64,000 nucleotides of DNA from Massospora cicadina (taxonomy: Eukaryota > Entomophthoromycota > Entomophthoromycetes > Entomophthorales > Entomophthoraceae): the NCBI GenBank assembly GCA_022478985.1, contig JAKSZP010008052.1, positions 94,471 through 158,470 on the forward strand, in the 5' to 3' direction. The notes beneath the pieces are model-generated. The model was not told the origin of the DNA. It was given only the letters and a program-made list of their open reading frames with translations, and searched no databases. Position 1 is the first letter of the stretch. Every line of letters begins with the position of its first letter. The position numbers were made by a program, and so were the translations under genes. Shown here in pieces: positions 11,104 through 22,931 of this stretch.

Positions 11104-13000
11104 TATGGTATATGAAGAGAAGCTCTTGAAAGTAGCCATCATTAGCTGCTCTCCTTCTTCATTTGAGTTAGTAATTCAAGTAAGTTGGCTTGCTGGAGTC
11201 AGGTTAAATTTGCTTGATTGTTTACATTTATTCCTTTGACTCTTAGCCTAGCAGGCACAGCCACAACATTAATTTCTCCTAACACATAGTACCCTGCATT
11301 CGCTAAATACTCATATTCATGATTGTACTCACCATCAGTATGCAGATACACCCAATTTATAGTGTTGGTGGTATCCTCTTAAAAGGGGTTGTCTTTCTTT
11401 TATGGAAGCAATTGGCGGACAAGATTTTTAGAAGTGTCCAGAATGATGGTACTTAATTTATGTCAGTTCTTGATGTAGCAGGCGTTACAGCAGTTTGAGA
11501 TTTTTAACATTTGGCTTATTGCCCTTGTCATTAGTGATATCAACTGTCTTGCTAATCTATTGAGGGTGTGCTCTAATTGCCTTATGCCTCATTTTGTACT
11601 TCTGTTGCACATTGATTATTGCTTTTTTTGAGAGCCTTTAGGGACATCGCACTCATGGATGTAAGAGTCATATGCATCTTTAAGGCGAGATGCATTTCCA
11701 ATGATCTCAACAGAACCATTTTTGCTGTAAGCAAATTTATAGTTCCTGTCGTCCATAACTGTTGATCTTTGATATAGCAGCAAGAGGCATAGTTTACTAC
11801 TGACTCGTTCTTGCCCATATTCACAAGTAGAAACTCTTGTTTCATGTATTAGAAATCTTGTTCACTACTGAACTCTGAGAGGAGATTGATCCTTACTTTG
11901 TTCAAATCATTCCAGGTCATAGGCTAACGTTTATGGATACCCTGAGCCTCACAACACATACATCCTCGAACATGGCAACCCTTTTAGTAATCACTCACGC
12001 AATCCATGATGTTCTCATAGATCTGGAGGAAACCAGAGATTATTCCTTCTACGGGTGTGTTCATGGCCTTAAAGTAAGTTTTAATGTTAAGATCTTCTTC
12101 AATGGGATCAGAAAACATCATGAGAGGTTCGTGACAATCAGTTAAGCGGCCAATAATTGGTTTCTTTGATTGGTAATTGTTTGGTTGATATAGGTTCTGG
12201 TACAGTATGCAGTTGAGCTTTCAAATCGTCTATACTTTTGTTCATGTTTAAAAGGCATGTTATTGGCTGTTCTAAGCGCTCTAAAATTGTTCAGAATGTA
12301 GATTACTTTGTTCTCTTTCTCAAGGAATAAAAGTTGAGTCACCAGATCTTCAACGGCAGATTCAATCTTTGCTATAGGTGAAGGCCTCCCACTATTGAAA
12401 TAAAGGTGATTTTTGTATTTCTCGTTATCTTTCTGACATGTTCAAGCTGGTCTATTAGATCAGATATTTCTAGCTCAAGGGTACAAGTCTTGAATGAATA
12501 GTTTCCTCCTCCCTTTCCAGGAGGTCATATGAATCCTCTCCATTATAAACTTCCATATCCACATTGTTGAGCTGCTCATGAGGAATCACACGATTTTTAC
12601 TCTAATCTGATGATGCCACCTTTGTAGTGAAAACCACAATCAGCTTACCAACCTCAGCTCACTCAACTTGTGAGGTCAACTTGCTGGTCAGGGACTGTTC
12701 CACAAAGATTAGGAACCAGGCAACCATCAAGAAAGGCATGATCATTCTCTGAATAAATTTACTACTGATGCTACCCAATATAGCATTGATCTTTTTATTT
12801 AAGCTGTTTGTACTCATGGCTAAACTCTTGTTGAAACTCTATGACATGTTTTTTATGCTGAACCTAATGATGCAACAGAATACTATCCAACCTCACCATT
12901 GAAAGCTCAGCTCTAAGATATTTGTGTATATTAATGTCATTTCCAAACAGAGCAGATCTCAGACTGGTTATTATATTATGCTCAATCGCTAATACCAGAC
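11104..13000 (-). pseudogene. gag: Gyp-1 gag remnant (upstream half of the split element)
   Basis: On the minus strand a Gag-like block lies at 11582-11845, beginning MKQEFLLVNMGKNESVVNYA and continuing with Asp-Gln-Gln and leucine-rich helices. The 'kNESV..fa..fy...q.L' pattern is the central retrotransposon Gag segment also seen in Gyp-7 (HKNESLASFVDQFYQES). Upstream (12142-12342) a Lys/Glu/Leu-rich helical segment resembles the N-terminal coiled coil of such Gags. No clean zinc knuckle was found between 11150 and 11580, where one would be expected. Together with 1-2619 this forms the element split by Gyp-2. Confidence 0.65.
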
Positions 13001-13650
13001 TGTTTAGTGGCGTTAGACTACTTAAAACAATTTAGATAAACCAAAAAGTATAAACTGAGATTCTGTGAAAAGAGTTCTAACTGTAATGAAATTGAGGGTT
13101 TTTGTAGTACACTAGAAAAATCAGGATGTATGAATGAAATTTTATAGAATAGATTGAGTTAAGATAGCAATATTGGTGGTCTTCATGATACCCTAGTCAG
13201 GCGGCGATTGACTTCCGCCTTAGTTGCTTTGGCCATTTTGCTTGATTATAGAGTACATAAACTCCTTCTCACAATGATTACCCTAGAACCTAGATGTCCA
13301 GGGGCCCTTTCTTCAGTCCTTGTTTAGGGGTTGTAGCCTTAGTCTCTACTTAGGTTTTTGCTTTGGTACCAATTTGGTATTATGCTATTCTCCTTCTGAT
13401 TCATTATATGTTGTTTCTTTAATTTTATGCATCAGTTTTCAGTACAATTTTTAAATTTAGTTGTTTGTTATCTTTTGTTAATAATCAGATGGGAGGCTTG
13501 GTCATTCCTTTCAGGGGAATTTTGTTAAGACATCACGCCATATTAGACTAATTAAAAAATTTTGCCCCTTGAAGGTATAAAAGGGAGTTGAAATTTATAG
13601 TCAATATGACGGCTTTTTGTCTTCATTGAGTAAATCCCCTTGAGCGTCAG
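13001..13650. other. Unresolved junction between Gyp-1 and Gyp-3; probable LTR remnant
   Basis: No coding signal on either strand. By position it should contain the 5' end of Gyp-1 (minus strand) and the 3' LTR of Gyp-3 (minus strand, preceded by a purine run whose complement is CCCCTTGAG near 13639). On the minus strand ATTGGTACCAAAGC near 13365-13380 could be a degraded tRNA primer site of the TGGTATCAGAGC kind. I found no second copy of an LTR here in the window. Confidence 0.35.
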
Positions 13651-14650
13651 ATATCAAGATATCTCACATGACGTCATCTGAATTGCTTAATAGATTTCTT
13701 GAGACAGATGAATCTATAAAAAGGGGTTGTCCAATTCCATCGTTGGTGGGTAAGATTCCTGCAACTCCCACAGAATTTTGTGTACTATTTCCATTCCAGC
13801 GGTTTAGGATTGGTACTCTGGTGCCCCTGCATCTGAATCCATGACAGGTGGTAACAGAAACATTTCTGAGGTCAGAGCCTGAACCCATGTGAAATCATTA
13901 ACAATAGCTTTTAAGTAATTTCAGGGGCATCAGGGAGGCATGAGCTGCCAAATATTGCACTTTGGAGGACAAATGAGGATTCCTTCCATATGAAGCTTGG
14001 AAGTGGGACCTTTTGATAATTTAATGGCGGCTGATTTGATAAAACAGTTTGCACTGGATAAGTATTGTGGCCCATGTAGAGGGTCAGTTAATGCCATTTT
14101 CTGAAGTTCTGAGATTAAAGTAGTCTTAACTAGCTCTACCATTCCGTTAGTTGCAGTATGATAAGAGTGGTAGGCACTTGAGTGAATCCCAAAATCTTAT
14201 TTGATTCTTGCAGTATTGATGACTGATAGTTTTATCCAATGTCTGAGAGGATTATGTTAAGACACCTATGTTAGGTATGATATGATAATATAAAAATGAG
14301 GCGGTAGCTTTGGCATAAGCTGAAGAAAGAGATATGGCTTCAATTTAAATATAGTAAGATGATTGACGGCCAACATGAGGAAATGATGGCCATTAGATGC
14401 TCAAAGTGGAGGGCCTAAAATTCCAATACTACCTATGTAAAAGGTTTAGAAGAGAAACTATTGGATGTTGGAAGAAATGACTAGGACCAGCTTTAACTTT
14501 AGATACTAAACAAGCCTCCAAAAATTATGACTAAAGGGGAGCATCCCTTCCAAGCAGCCCTAAGACTTAGCCATTTTGGCTTTGTTGAATCCCTCCATAG
14601 CTAACTTTTAGATGCCTTTCTAAGTTAATATTCATTTGTTCAGTGAGATG
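13651..14650 (-). pseudogene. Gyp-3 integrase remnant
   Basis: At 13930-14142 (minus) is a block beginning MVELVKTTLISELQKMALTD, the 'ngmvErvN.tL...l.km' segment containing the third catalytic residue of integrase. Downstream, toward 13800, comes LHYGRNPHLSSKV, which matches LYGRNPHLPSKV in Gyp-6 and follows the 'w...l..a...YN......tPf.l.yGr.P.lp' pattern. The C-terminal region reading FCYHL around 13840-13860 matches the LFYHH block of Gyp-6. The upstream core (14150-14650) is only faintly readable. Frameshifted throughout. Confidence 0.75.
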
Positions 14651-16100
14651 AATATATGGTAACCATTGCGCTGATACTACCCTATAGTAATGATCATCCA
14701 TTATTAAAATTTACCAACATATTCTCTAATTTTTTAATCAGTATGAGCTTATTTTTCTACAGTTAAGGTTGGCTTAAGAGATTATAGAGTTTTATTTTTC
14801 TTGGGTTTGGGTAAAGTTCTGTTGGGTAATTTTGATAAATTGGGCCAAAGTGATATACTATGGAAAAGTTAAAATTTTGGAGCTTAAAGCCCATCGTGAC
14901 AAACGCCAACAGGATTCATTTGTTAGAGTCGTCACAACTTTGCATGATCAGAAACTATAGTGAAGTGGACCCATATAAATAAGGTCAGAAGTTTAAGGTT
15001 GCCATAACTCCAGCCAGGCACTCAAATTCTGCTACACTATAACTGCAATAAGCTATAGATAAAGTTTTTGTTATATGAAATGTGATGTTTAGATTCTTAT
15101 CATGTTGGTATAGTATAGCTCCTATAGCAGTATCACAATCAATAGTGTAAATGGTAAAAAGGTTTGCAAAATTGGGGTCTATAAGAACAGGAGTGAGTAA
15201 GAGCTAAAAATGATAGATTGAGGGATTGTATCTGTTTTTATCCTTACTGAAAAGTAAGTTTAATCTTTAACAAATAAACTAAGGGTTCTAATATATATGA
15301 AAAATGAGTAATGAATTGTCAATAAATGATAATTTATAGAAAAACCTATACATCTTAAATGGAATTAGGAGGTGAAATTTGAGAGATGGCCCTAACTTTG
15401 TCATCCTATATAAATATTTTTCTTGGTTTACATTATGTAAGAAAATATATTTCACTTTGGAAGAAGAAACTTTATAGATAGTTTTAATTTTAGTGAATTT
15501 TGTTAAAGATTCATGAAGACCTCCATAAGGTGATGTAGATGGGCGGTAAAAGCTCACAAGAAATTGATACATCATTGAGGTAGACTAACATACAGGATCG
15601 TTTAGTCCCTAATAATCCATCCATGGCTTTTTAAAAAATAGCAGGGCGTTGCATAGCCCCTGCAGTATCCATGTAGGTTTGTTCAGCCCTTCACTAGTAA
15701 TAAGAGCACATTTTTGAGAACCACATAGGTAGGTCAATTTGCCTTTGACTACTAGCAAGAAATATGGTGAAAATTCTTGTAATCCTAAGATCAGATATAA
15801 ATAGTTGTCTATACAAAATAGGGGGTAATTATTCTATGGGTGATGGAGTTTAAACTAGCAATAGTCCATGACAACTTCATGAACTCCATACTTTTTGCAG
15901 ATTAATCACAAAAGGGAAGCCTAAAGAATTTTAAATGGTACAGGTGGTCCAGCCTTCTATTAGTATATTTTAACTTAGGCCACTTAAGCATCCTCTACTT
16001 TAGACTTATAATAAGCTTGTGCTTTACGTTGAGGAAAATCTTTGGTTTCCACTAGGTAAATTACTCAGACCCTTTTCATAATCATCAGGTCCCTTAAAGT
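14651..16100 (-). pseudogene. pol: Gyp-3 reverse transcriptase and RNase H remnant
   Basis: On the minus strand the RT palm is read from about 15950 down to 15150. The 'LCNA...F.kAMDG' block lies at 15610-15670, followed by VYLND (box at 15571-15582, where YLDD has become YLND), then a thumb segment in the frame of 15288-15575. Ahead of it (16000-15850) is a KKYGVHEVVMDY-like fingers motif, the 'KKdG..R.vvDYR' equivalent. RNase H should lie at about 14650-15150, where only weak fragments remain. The active site has lost its first aspartate. Confidence 0.72.
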
Positions 16101-16851
16101 CTATCTTCATAAGCTTTTAAAAGAGCTTTCACACATTGTCATTGATTGGCAGTAAGGTGTGCCCAATCTGAATTTCTACTAAGAAAATTGTATCAGGCGT
16201 GTCAATCTCTAAATTTGGCAAGTGCTAAAACAGTTTACATACATTTATGTTTTCTAGGACTGGTCTGACATAAATGATGAAAGCACGCCTGGGACTTAAA
16301 ACTTGATTGTTTAAATTTACTAATAAAATATATATTCTCATAGACAGGATCCAGTATACTGGGTTAGCTCAAACTTCCCTATTAGAAGATTTTTATTGTC
16401 AATAAAAACTAGATTATGGTATGAGGAATTTGAAAGTTAACTTAAGATTCTACAATAACTTGAGAATGTGGAGTATAATAAAGAAATAGGGATCATAAAG
16501 AGGTATATTAACCTCAGTATCAACAGTGTCAGTAGATAGTTTGGTTTTAAGCTCTTTAAATTTGGTATTCTACCCAACAGATAAAGGTAGGATACTCAAT
16601 AAGGCAGGAACGCTTCTTTGGGGACCCTTATTTTTGGTCTGAAAATATATAAATATAGTAACCAATATCCCAAGAGGGACATATTGTTCCCTAATAAATA
16701 CTTATATATCTATTTCTCTAAATAGTTAGACTCTAATAAGTAACTGAGCTGTAAGGCTTTCCACAAAGGGAAAGAAGCCAAGTGTCCCTACTACTCCTTT
16801 TCATGTAGAAAATGGCATTTTTATAAGAAATATCCTATAGTTGCGCCCACT
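16101..16851 (-). pseudogene. Gyp-3 pre-RT linker remnant
   Basis: The minus-strand translation of this part corresponds in position to 44.3-45.2 kb of Gyp-6, between protease and RT. A VKALLKAYED-like block near 16115-16140 matches the 'vk.ll..y.d.F' segment just upstream of RT. At the right edge SGRNYRIFLIK continues the protease C-terminus, comparable with KNNYKFFIR in Gyp-6. It is then cut by the Gyp-4 insertion at 16852-16856. Confidence 0.6.
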
Positions 16852-16856
16852 AAAAT

Positions 16857-18007
16857 TGTAAGTCAGGGAACATCCCCTATGTGTTAATCGGGCTCTTTTC
16901 CCATTTCTGAGTAAAAGGCTCTGAAGAGGGTAGCTGTAACCCTCATCACCCAGGGTGACCTCTCCCACATGGTAGACAAGCGCTGGGTAGCAGCCCTCCC
17001 TCTTTGGATCCCTCCCCTGATGCCCACATTCACCTCACCCAAACTTGTATGCCTGATCAGGGAATTTGTGCTGAAATTGCCAAAATGAAGTCAATAAGTC
17101 CAAAAATGAGTGGAAACGGGCCCAATGATTGGAATCCACATAGTCAAAAAGAATGCAGATTGATTCATTTGTCAAAATTGCTGACGGTTTTGATTCAGCC
17201 AACACTGTGATTGTCAAAATTAACCCCCTTCCAAAATCATCAGGTATAATCACCGAGGTGCAGGTAGCAGCATTAGACACCATTGATAATAGTTCAAAGC
17301 TCCCTTCCAGCAAATCAGGCGTTGTGGTAGATGTAATGCTTTTAACCAAATGAATGGCCCAGCAACTGGGCATGGGCAGGTTGGGAATCCTGAACCAGTT
17401 CCCAACCAATTGGGACCGCCCCTATGTGGGGTGGCCTTGGGGGTTTCCCATTGCTCATCAGGCTAGATGCTGTTGCGCCAACTGCTGGAAATGCAGTCAA
17501 TCTCAGTTTGGCATTTGAGGTCAAATTGACAGTGACTCGGCCTGCTACTAATTCCTTTGATGTCAGTTCCCAATGAGCTTATCTGCCCCCATTCCTGAAT
17601 AATTCGCCAGTTAGGTCAAACTTGAGGGACCCAATCCTGGCTTGTTTTCTCATCAATTGACCACTATTTAATCAGTTGCATCGCACTGAGAAAATTGTTG
17701 GTCAATTTCTCTTCCTTTATTTTCCATTAAAAGACCTTTCCCAAAATTTAGTTTTTTATGTTGGAAAATAAACCACCTTTCCTACTGACACTCACACACC
17801 CCTCAGGGTTAATGGCCAAATTTGTCTGGTATTTTATTATGTGCCTGTATGATATCATGGCTCACTGGCAGTCATTGGCGAAACTCCTTTCCAGTTTCAT
17901 ATCTGTTGTACCAGCAGAAGTGTTTTTGGCATTTTGGTTTGCCATTTGGGTGCTCTGGCACCTAGGCTGGCAGGCCAGTCTAATTTTAACTTGCATTTTG
18001 CCTGACA
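16857..18007 (+). repeat. Gyp-4 5' LTR
   Basis: It starts TGTAAGTCAGGG, ends GCCTGACA and aligns with 21754-22908 along its length. A 115-codon frame at 17758-18105 and several others fall inside it on both strands; they are LTR sequence, not genes. Long shared segments such as CCGCCCCTATGTGGGGTGGC and CCTGAATAATTCGCCAGTTA are identical between the two copies. Confidence 0.93.
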
Positions 18008-18329
18008 TAATTGACCAAACATTATTCTTAACCATTTCCGCCTTTCTCATTGATATTGGCATAGCAATGGCCCCTTCTTTGCAGCTGAACCAGGTTGTGA
18101 AGTAATTTTCCCTGTCCATAATAGCCTAGTTCCAATCAAAATGTCTAATCCACACCCCATAGTTGCTGCGGCTATTGTGCCCATGTCAGTAGGATCTAAC
18201 ATTTCAACTTGCAACGAGTTTACTCCCTTATGAACCTAGCGGTTTTCCCTGACTCTACGACCATCTCTTTGGTATCACTGGATTCATTCACAACTACCAA
18301 TAAAGAGAACTTCACTTACTCTTATTACT
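18008..18329 (+). other. Remnant of Gyp-4 leader and gag after deletion
   Basis: Normally 1-1.5 kb of gag would lie here. Only about 320 bp remain, in which a short EPGCEVIFPVHNSL-like run around 18085-18125 could be a Gag scrap. No tRNA-type primer site TGG was seen directly after the LTR. Some chromoviruses self-prime from their own leader, which I could not test. Confidence 0.5.
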
Positions 18330-18662
18330 ATGAAGATTATTGTCGAGTCCCACATCTCCTTTGAGGCCTTGGTGGATACCGGAGACATGGGAAATTTAAT
18401 GAGTGTTGAACTGGCTCAACAATTGAAACTTGACTTGGATGCAGGCCCTTTGGCGATGGTTGCGTCGTCAGCCTCCCAAACCTCATACCTAGTTCGCCCA
18501 CCAGTTATATTCTCAATACACCAGTTCAGCTTCTGCGATCAGTTCTCAGAAATGCTGAACTTGGTGTTCCCGGTTTTCTTAGGAGTTGGAATGTGGCGTC
18601 AGCAACATGTTAAGATTCATCTAGAGTCAAATATGTTGTCTTTTGCCAATGATCAAACTTAG
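18330..18662 (+). pseudogene. Gyp-4 aspartic protease domain
   Basis: A 110-codon open frame with ALVDTGDMGNLMSVELAQQL; the DTG triad is at 18375-18383 and is intact. 'vDtGa..nfis..la..l' is the retropepsin active-site pattern of chromoviruses, although the residue after DTG is usually Ala or Ser rather than Asp. Later, VFLGVGMWRQQH replaces the 'iiLGmpWL..hnp' block. The domain is cut at both ends from the rest of the polyprotein by stops. Confidence 0.8.
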
Positions 18663-20125
18663 GGAAAATTTCTTTAGTTGATATTCTCAAGAAAGCCCAA
18701 GGTCGTAGCTCCATAACTTCTTTGTTTCCCCTTCAGGCCTCCCGTCCAATTTTCCCAAAGAATCGATGCGCTACTGGAGTATTTTTGATTCTGAGAAGGC
18801 AAATGGCTTCCCCCTCACACCAAATTTGACTGTGGATTCCATACGACGGTACAGTTGGTGAATATCAACTGCCTGTTGTATCTCCACACAGCAGAGGTGG
18901 AGGTTGAGCTCAACACTTGGTTGAATGATAGCTGAAAAAAGGGTGGTTATTTTAAGAAGACATCGCCAGTCACATCTCCCATCATCTTTGCTAAGAAGCC
19001 AATGGTTCCCTCCATCCCTGCGTAATTTATGGACATTTAAACAAAGTTACATTTTATAATCCCTACCCCTGCCTTTAAGGTAGATGATAAGCTAAGCAAT
19101 CGCCAAATCTTGGGTGTTCTCTAAGCTGGATCTCGTCAATGCCTTTAACAAGATTTGGGTAATGGAAGGGCAAGAGAGGTTAACAGCGATCTGGATGAAG
19201 TGAGGCATTTTCCAATTCCATTTAATGCCCTTGGGGCTGAAGAATGTCCCCCTAAGTTCCAACATATGATCGACAGTGTACTAGGTGGCCTCCAGTTTAC
19301 TTGCACAGTCGCTTATATTGATGACATTCTGGTGCACTCCCCAACTATGGAACAACACGCTATTGACTTGGAAGCAGTTGTGGCTGCTTTGCATAAGGCA
19401 GGCTTGTTCGTTAAGCCTTCCAAATGTGAATTCTATAAAGAGGAAATTACCTTTCTCAGGAACCTCATCCTTATGGATGGCTATACGATTCCCCTAATAA
19501 GTTGGATGCTATCTGGGAATGGCCTACCCTGACAACCCAGAAAAAATTATGGATTTTCTTGGGAACCATTATTTTCCTAAAGAAATTTTCCCCATCCCTT
19601 TCCCAGTTGGAGGCCCCCTCCACCCCCTCACTGGCAAGACCATACCTTTTTTAGACGCCTGAATGCCAGCAGGCATTTGAGTCAATCAAGGAAGTGTTTT
19701 TATCCCCTTCCGTCCTGAAACACATGGATCCTACTAAGCAGTATATTGTCACACGTGATGCCTCCTCAGTGGCAGTGGGGGCAGTGCTACTCCAAGAGCA
19801 TGAGGGCTTGGAACATCTGGTCGCCTATTTTTCCCAAAATTTTACATTTATGGAGCAATCCTGACCCAGCTACAATAAAGAGTTGGCAGCCATAGCATGG
19901 GCATTGACTCATTGGCAGTACCAGTTATAGGGTGCCCAGCATGAGTTAACTGTTCGCACAGATCACCAAGCTATCTTATATTTCTGTAAACCTCAAAAAT
20001 TGGCGCATCACTAAGCCCAAACCTATTTGGACTTGTGCAGTTTCAATTTCAAATATGAATTCATAAAAGATGCACTTAATGTACTTCCTGATTTCTCAGC
20101 TGAAACCCTGCCCACTGTTCCATGA
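18663..20125 (+). pseudogene. pol: Gyp-4 reverse transcriptase and RNase H
   Basis: Frameshifted RT followed by RNase H. After a decayed fingers region comes FQHMIDSVLGGLQFTC and the intact catalytic box YIDD at 19314-19325, then ILVHSPTMEQHAIDLEAV and KPSKCEFYKEEITFL, a typical chromovirus palm and thumb. RNase H begins near 19735 with TRDASSVAVGAVLLQEH (the usual 'tDAS..aiGavL.Q'; the first motif reads RDAS), then YNKELAAIAWAL and TDHQAI, and ends with a DALNVLPDFSAE block in place of 'n.vaDaLSR'. At least three stops interrupt it. Confidence 0.88.
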
Positions 20126-20359
20126 ATTCAGAAGAAGTGGACCTCATTACTGTGATTCCTGCTTCAAAATTTGTTGATTGTTCCCCCCATCATCTCTTCC
20201 GCCGCCCTTGCTCCTGACGCCCCACTTGTTGCTCAGGTCTTAGCTGGCCAAATGACCTTCCCCGAAGGGGTGGAGTTATTCGAGCAATTGACCCTTCAAA
20301 ATCATAAACACTCTCTGTACACCTTGGTGGAGGGACTCATCTATTTTAGGTTGCAAATT

Positions 20360-21640
20360 TGGGTTCCCCCTCTTTTCTGAGCCGAGGTATTTTGTGCGCA
20401 TCATGAACCTCCCATGATTGGCCATCCAGTCAACAAAAAATGCATTGAAATGATAAAGCGAACCTATAACTGGGTGAGATAAACTAAGGAAGTTCAGTTT
20501 GGATTGCCGATTGTGTTACCTGAGCTTGGGCAAAGTCAGACTGCTCAGGAAGGAAGGGTCTCCTGCACCCATTACAACAGGCGAAGGGTCCATGGACATC
20601 AGTGTCTGTGGACTTTATTGTCAAAATCCCCTGTTCTATTGGGTTTATGGCAGTGATGGTGGTGGTTGATTGCTTCACCAAATTTTCCCTTTTTATTCCC
20701 TGTCTTCTGCAATCACATCTAAAGAGACCACTCATCTCTTTGTACGCCATATGTTCTCGATGTTTGGCCTCCCACAGGAGATCATTAGTGACTGTGGACC
20801 CCAATTTACAACATGAATTTTGGAATGAGCTTTTATCCATCCTAAAAATTACCCTCTGTCATTCCACCGCTTACCACCCCCAGTCTGACGGACAAACCAA
20901 GCGGGTTAACCAAATTTATGGAACAGTATTTGCGCTGTTACACTTTGGCCGCCCAGGATACTTGGGCCAATGACCTCCCTCTCACCCAATTCGCCTATAA
21001 AAATGGTACTCACGCCTTTATGGGTTTTTCTCACTATGAAGCAACATTAGGTTATAATCCATCTTTTTTGGTCAGTCACTGTATATGCTCAGAGGTTGCT
21101 GCTGCCTCAGATCACGTTGAGCATATCCAGTCTACCCAGTCCTTAGTATGAGAGCACCTCACAAAGACTATTAATGATTATAAACGGTTTGCATATTGCA
21201 AACGGCTTCCTGGTCATGATATTGTGGTGGGCTCTCACGATATGTTGGAAACTCGCCATCTGCAGATGCTGGTACCTTCCCGGAAGTTTGCAAGAAAACG
21301 TTTGGGTCCCTACCTGGTGGAGGAAGACTTGGGCAATGGTGCTTTTTGGTTGAAACTGCCAGCTCATTGGAAACAGCATCCTGTCTTCCATGTGTCTCTG
21401 TTGTCCTCATTCAAGGGGATCATCCCCACTGAACCTGAACCTATTGTTTTAGAGGATGTGGAAGAAGCTGAGATTGAAAACATCTTAGCATCCCTGCAAA
21501 TCTCAAAGGCAGTTTAGTACTCGTAGCCTGGAAAGGGTATCCAGCTTATGAGAACAGTTGAGTTAAGGCTAACAATTGCGCTAACTGCATGGAACTGGTT
21601 GATGCATTTCATAAATCCCACCCCAACGCCCCCGTCCCCT
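20360..21640 (+). pseudogene. Gyp-4 integrase with C-terminal chromodomain
   Basis: The zinc-binding N-terminus reads HHEPPMIGHP and IEMIKRTYNW at 20400-20475. The core (20602-20973) contains MSVDFIVKIPCS, VVDCFTKFS, then SDCGPQFT and HPQSDGQTKRVNQ. The family motif is 'hPQtDGQtErvNq', so the third catalytic residue Glu has become Lys. The GPY/F module is at 21300-21400 (GPYLVEEDLGNGAFWLKLPA, then HPVFHVSLL). A chromodomain follows (about 21437-21615) with WKGYPAYENS and ELVDAFH, after a frameshift near 21515 and with a Trp codon turned into TGA. In living elements this domain steers insertion to particular chromatin. Confidence 0.9.
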
Positions 21641-21735
21641 CCCCAAAAAATTGCAATGGTAATGGCGATCAAACTACCCAAGGCGCACAAAAATGTGGCC
21701 CTTATGCAATTCCCAGGCGGTGGAGCCCTTCCTTT

Positions 21736-21753
21736 TAAAAAAAGAAAAGGTAA
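21736..21753 (+). promoter_or_regulatory. Gyp-4 polypurine tract
   Basis: AAAAAAAGAAAAGGTAA lies immediately before the 3' LTR start TGTAAGTCC. It is where plus-strand DNA synthesis would begin. Confidence 0.75.
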
Positions 21754-22908
21754 TGTAAGTCCAGGGAATGTCCCCTGTGTGTTGATTGGGCCCTCTTCCC
21801 ATTTCTGAGTAAAAAGGCTCCAAAGAGGGTGGCTGTACCCCTCGTCCACCAGGGCAACCTCACCCACATAGTAGACGAGTGCTGGTTAACAGCCCTTCCT
21901 CTTCAGATCCCTCCCCCGGTGCCCACACTCACCTCAACCAAACTTGTACGCCTGATCAGGGAAATTTTCACTGAAATCGCCAAATTGAAGTCAATCAGTC
22001 CAAAAAATGAGTGGAAATGAGCCTGATGATCTGAATCCACTAGTTTAAAAAGGAATGAAGATTGATTCATTGGCTGGAATTGCTGATGGTTTCAACTTGG
22101 CCAACACCACGATTGTCAAAATTAACCCCCTCCCAAAATTTGTCAGGTGTGATCCCCAACATGCAGGTCTTAGCATTGGACACCATCAATGATAGTTCAA
22201 AAGCTCCCTTATGGAAGGTTGGGTGTTGTGGCCAATGCAATGCTTTTGACTGAATGAATGGCCCAGTGACCGGGCATGGGCAGGTTGGGCATCCCAAACC
22301 AGTTCCCAACCAATTGGGACCGCCCCTATGTGGGGTGGCCTTGGGGGTTTCCCATTGCTCGTTGGGCCAGAAGCCATCACACCAACTACCAGAAATGCAG
22401 TCAATCTCAGTTTGGCATTTGAGGTAAAATTGACAGTGACTCGGCCTGCTGCTGATTCCTTTGATGTCAGTTCCCAGTGAGCTTATCTGCCCCCATTCCT
22501 GAATAATTCGCCAGTTAGGTCAAACTTGAGAGACCCAATCCCAGCTTGTTTTCTCATCAATTATCCACTATTTAATCAGTTGCATCGCATTGAGAAAATT
22601 GTTGGTCAATTTCTCTTCCTTTATTTTCCATTAAAACCTTACCCAAAATTTAGTTATTTATGTTGAAAAATAAACTGCCTTTTCCGCCAACACTAATACA
22701 CCCCTTGGGGTTAATGGCCATATTCGTCTGATATTTTATTATGTGCCTGTATGAGATTCTGGCTCACTGGCAGTTATTGGCGAAACTCCTTTCCAGTTTA
22801 ATATCTGTCATAACAGCAGCAGTGCCTTTGGCATTCTGGTTTGCCATTTGGGTGCTCCAGCACCTAGGCTGGGAGCCGGTCTAATTCTAACTTGCTGATT
22901 GCCTGACA
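21754..22908 (+). repeat. Gyp-4 3' LTR
   Basis: It starts TGTAAGTCCAGGG and ends GCCTGACA, followed by the AAAAT duplication. It is the partner of 16857-18007. Substitutions are fewer than in the other LTR pairs of the window. Confidence 0.93.
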
Positions 22909-22931
22909 AAAATCTCCTCACTGCTTAGTAA

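Larger units (their letters stand above)
16857..22908 (+). mobile_element. Gyp-4, chromovirus-type Ty3/gypsy element, gag deleted
   Basis: A plus-strand element with long LTRs (1151 and 1155 bp) and a perfect 5-bp target duplication AAAAT at 16852-16856 and 22909-22913. The order is LTR, protease, RT, RNase H, integrase, chromodomain, polypurine tract, LTR. Only about 320 bp separate the 5' LTR from protease, so gag is essentially missing. Its proteins are clearly a different lineage from the other gypsy elements here (YIDDILVHS and HPVFHVSLL motifs, chromodomain). LTR divergence looks lowest of all pairs in the window, fitting a later insertion into Gyp-3. Confidence 0.93.

Noticed and set aside
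13837..13865. Primer-binding-like TGGTAACAGAAAC after TATAAA-like boxes at 13577 and 13713, suggesting a plus-strand LTR
   Set aside because: The same bases read on the minus strand as the C-terminal part of the Gyp-3 integrase (FCYHL and neighbours), and no LTR partner exists.
17758..18105. 115-codon hydrophobic frame that could be a membrane protein
   Set aside because: Almost entirely inside the Gyp-4 5' LTR; the 3' LTR copy does not keep the frame open.
20484..20840. 118-codon minus-strand frame
   Set aside because: It lies antisense to the recognisable Gyp-4 integrase core and has no counterpart elsewhere; unlike the Gyp-7 aORF there is no second copy supporting it.
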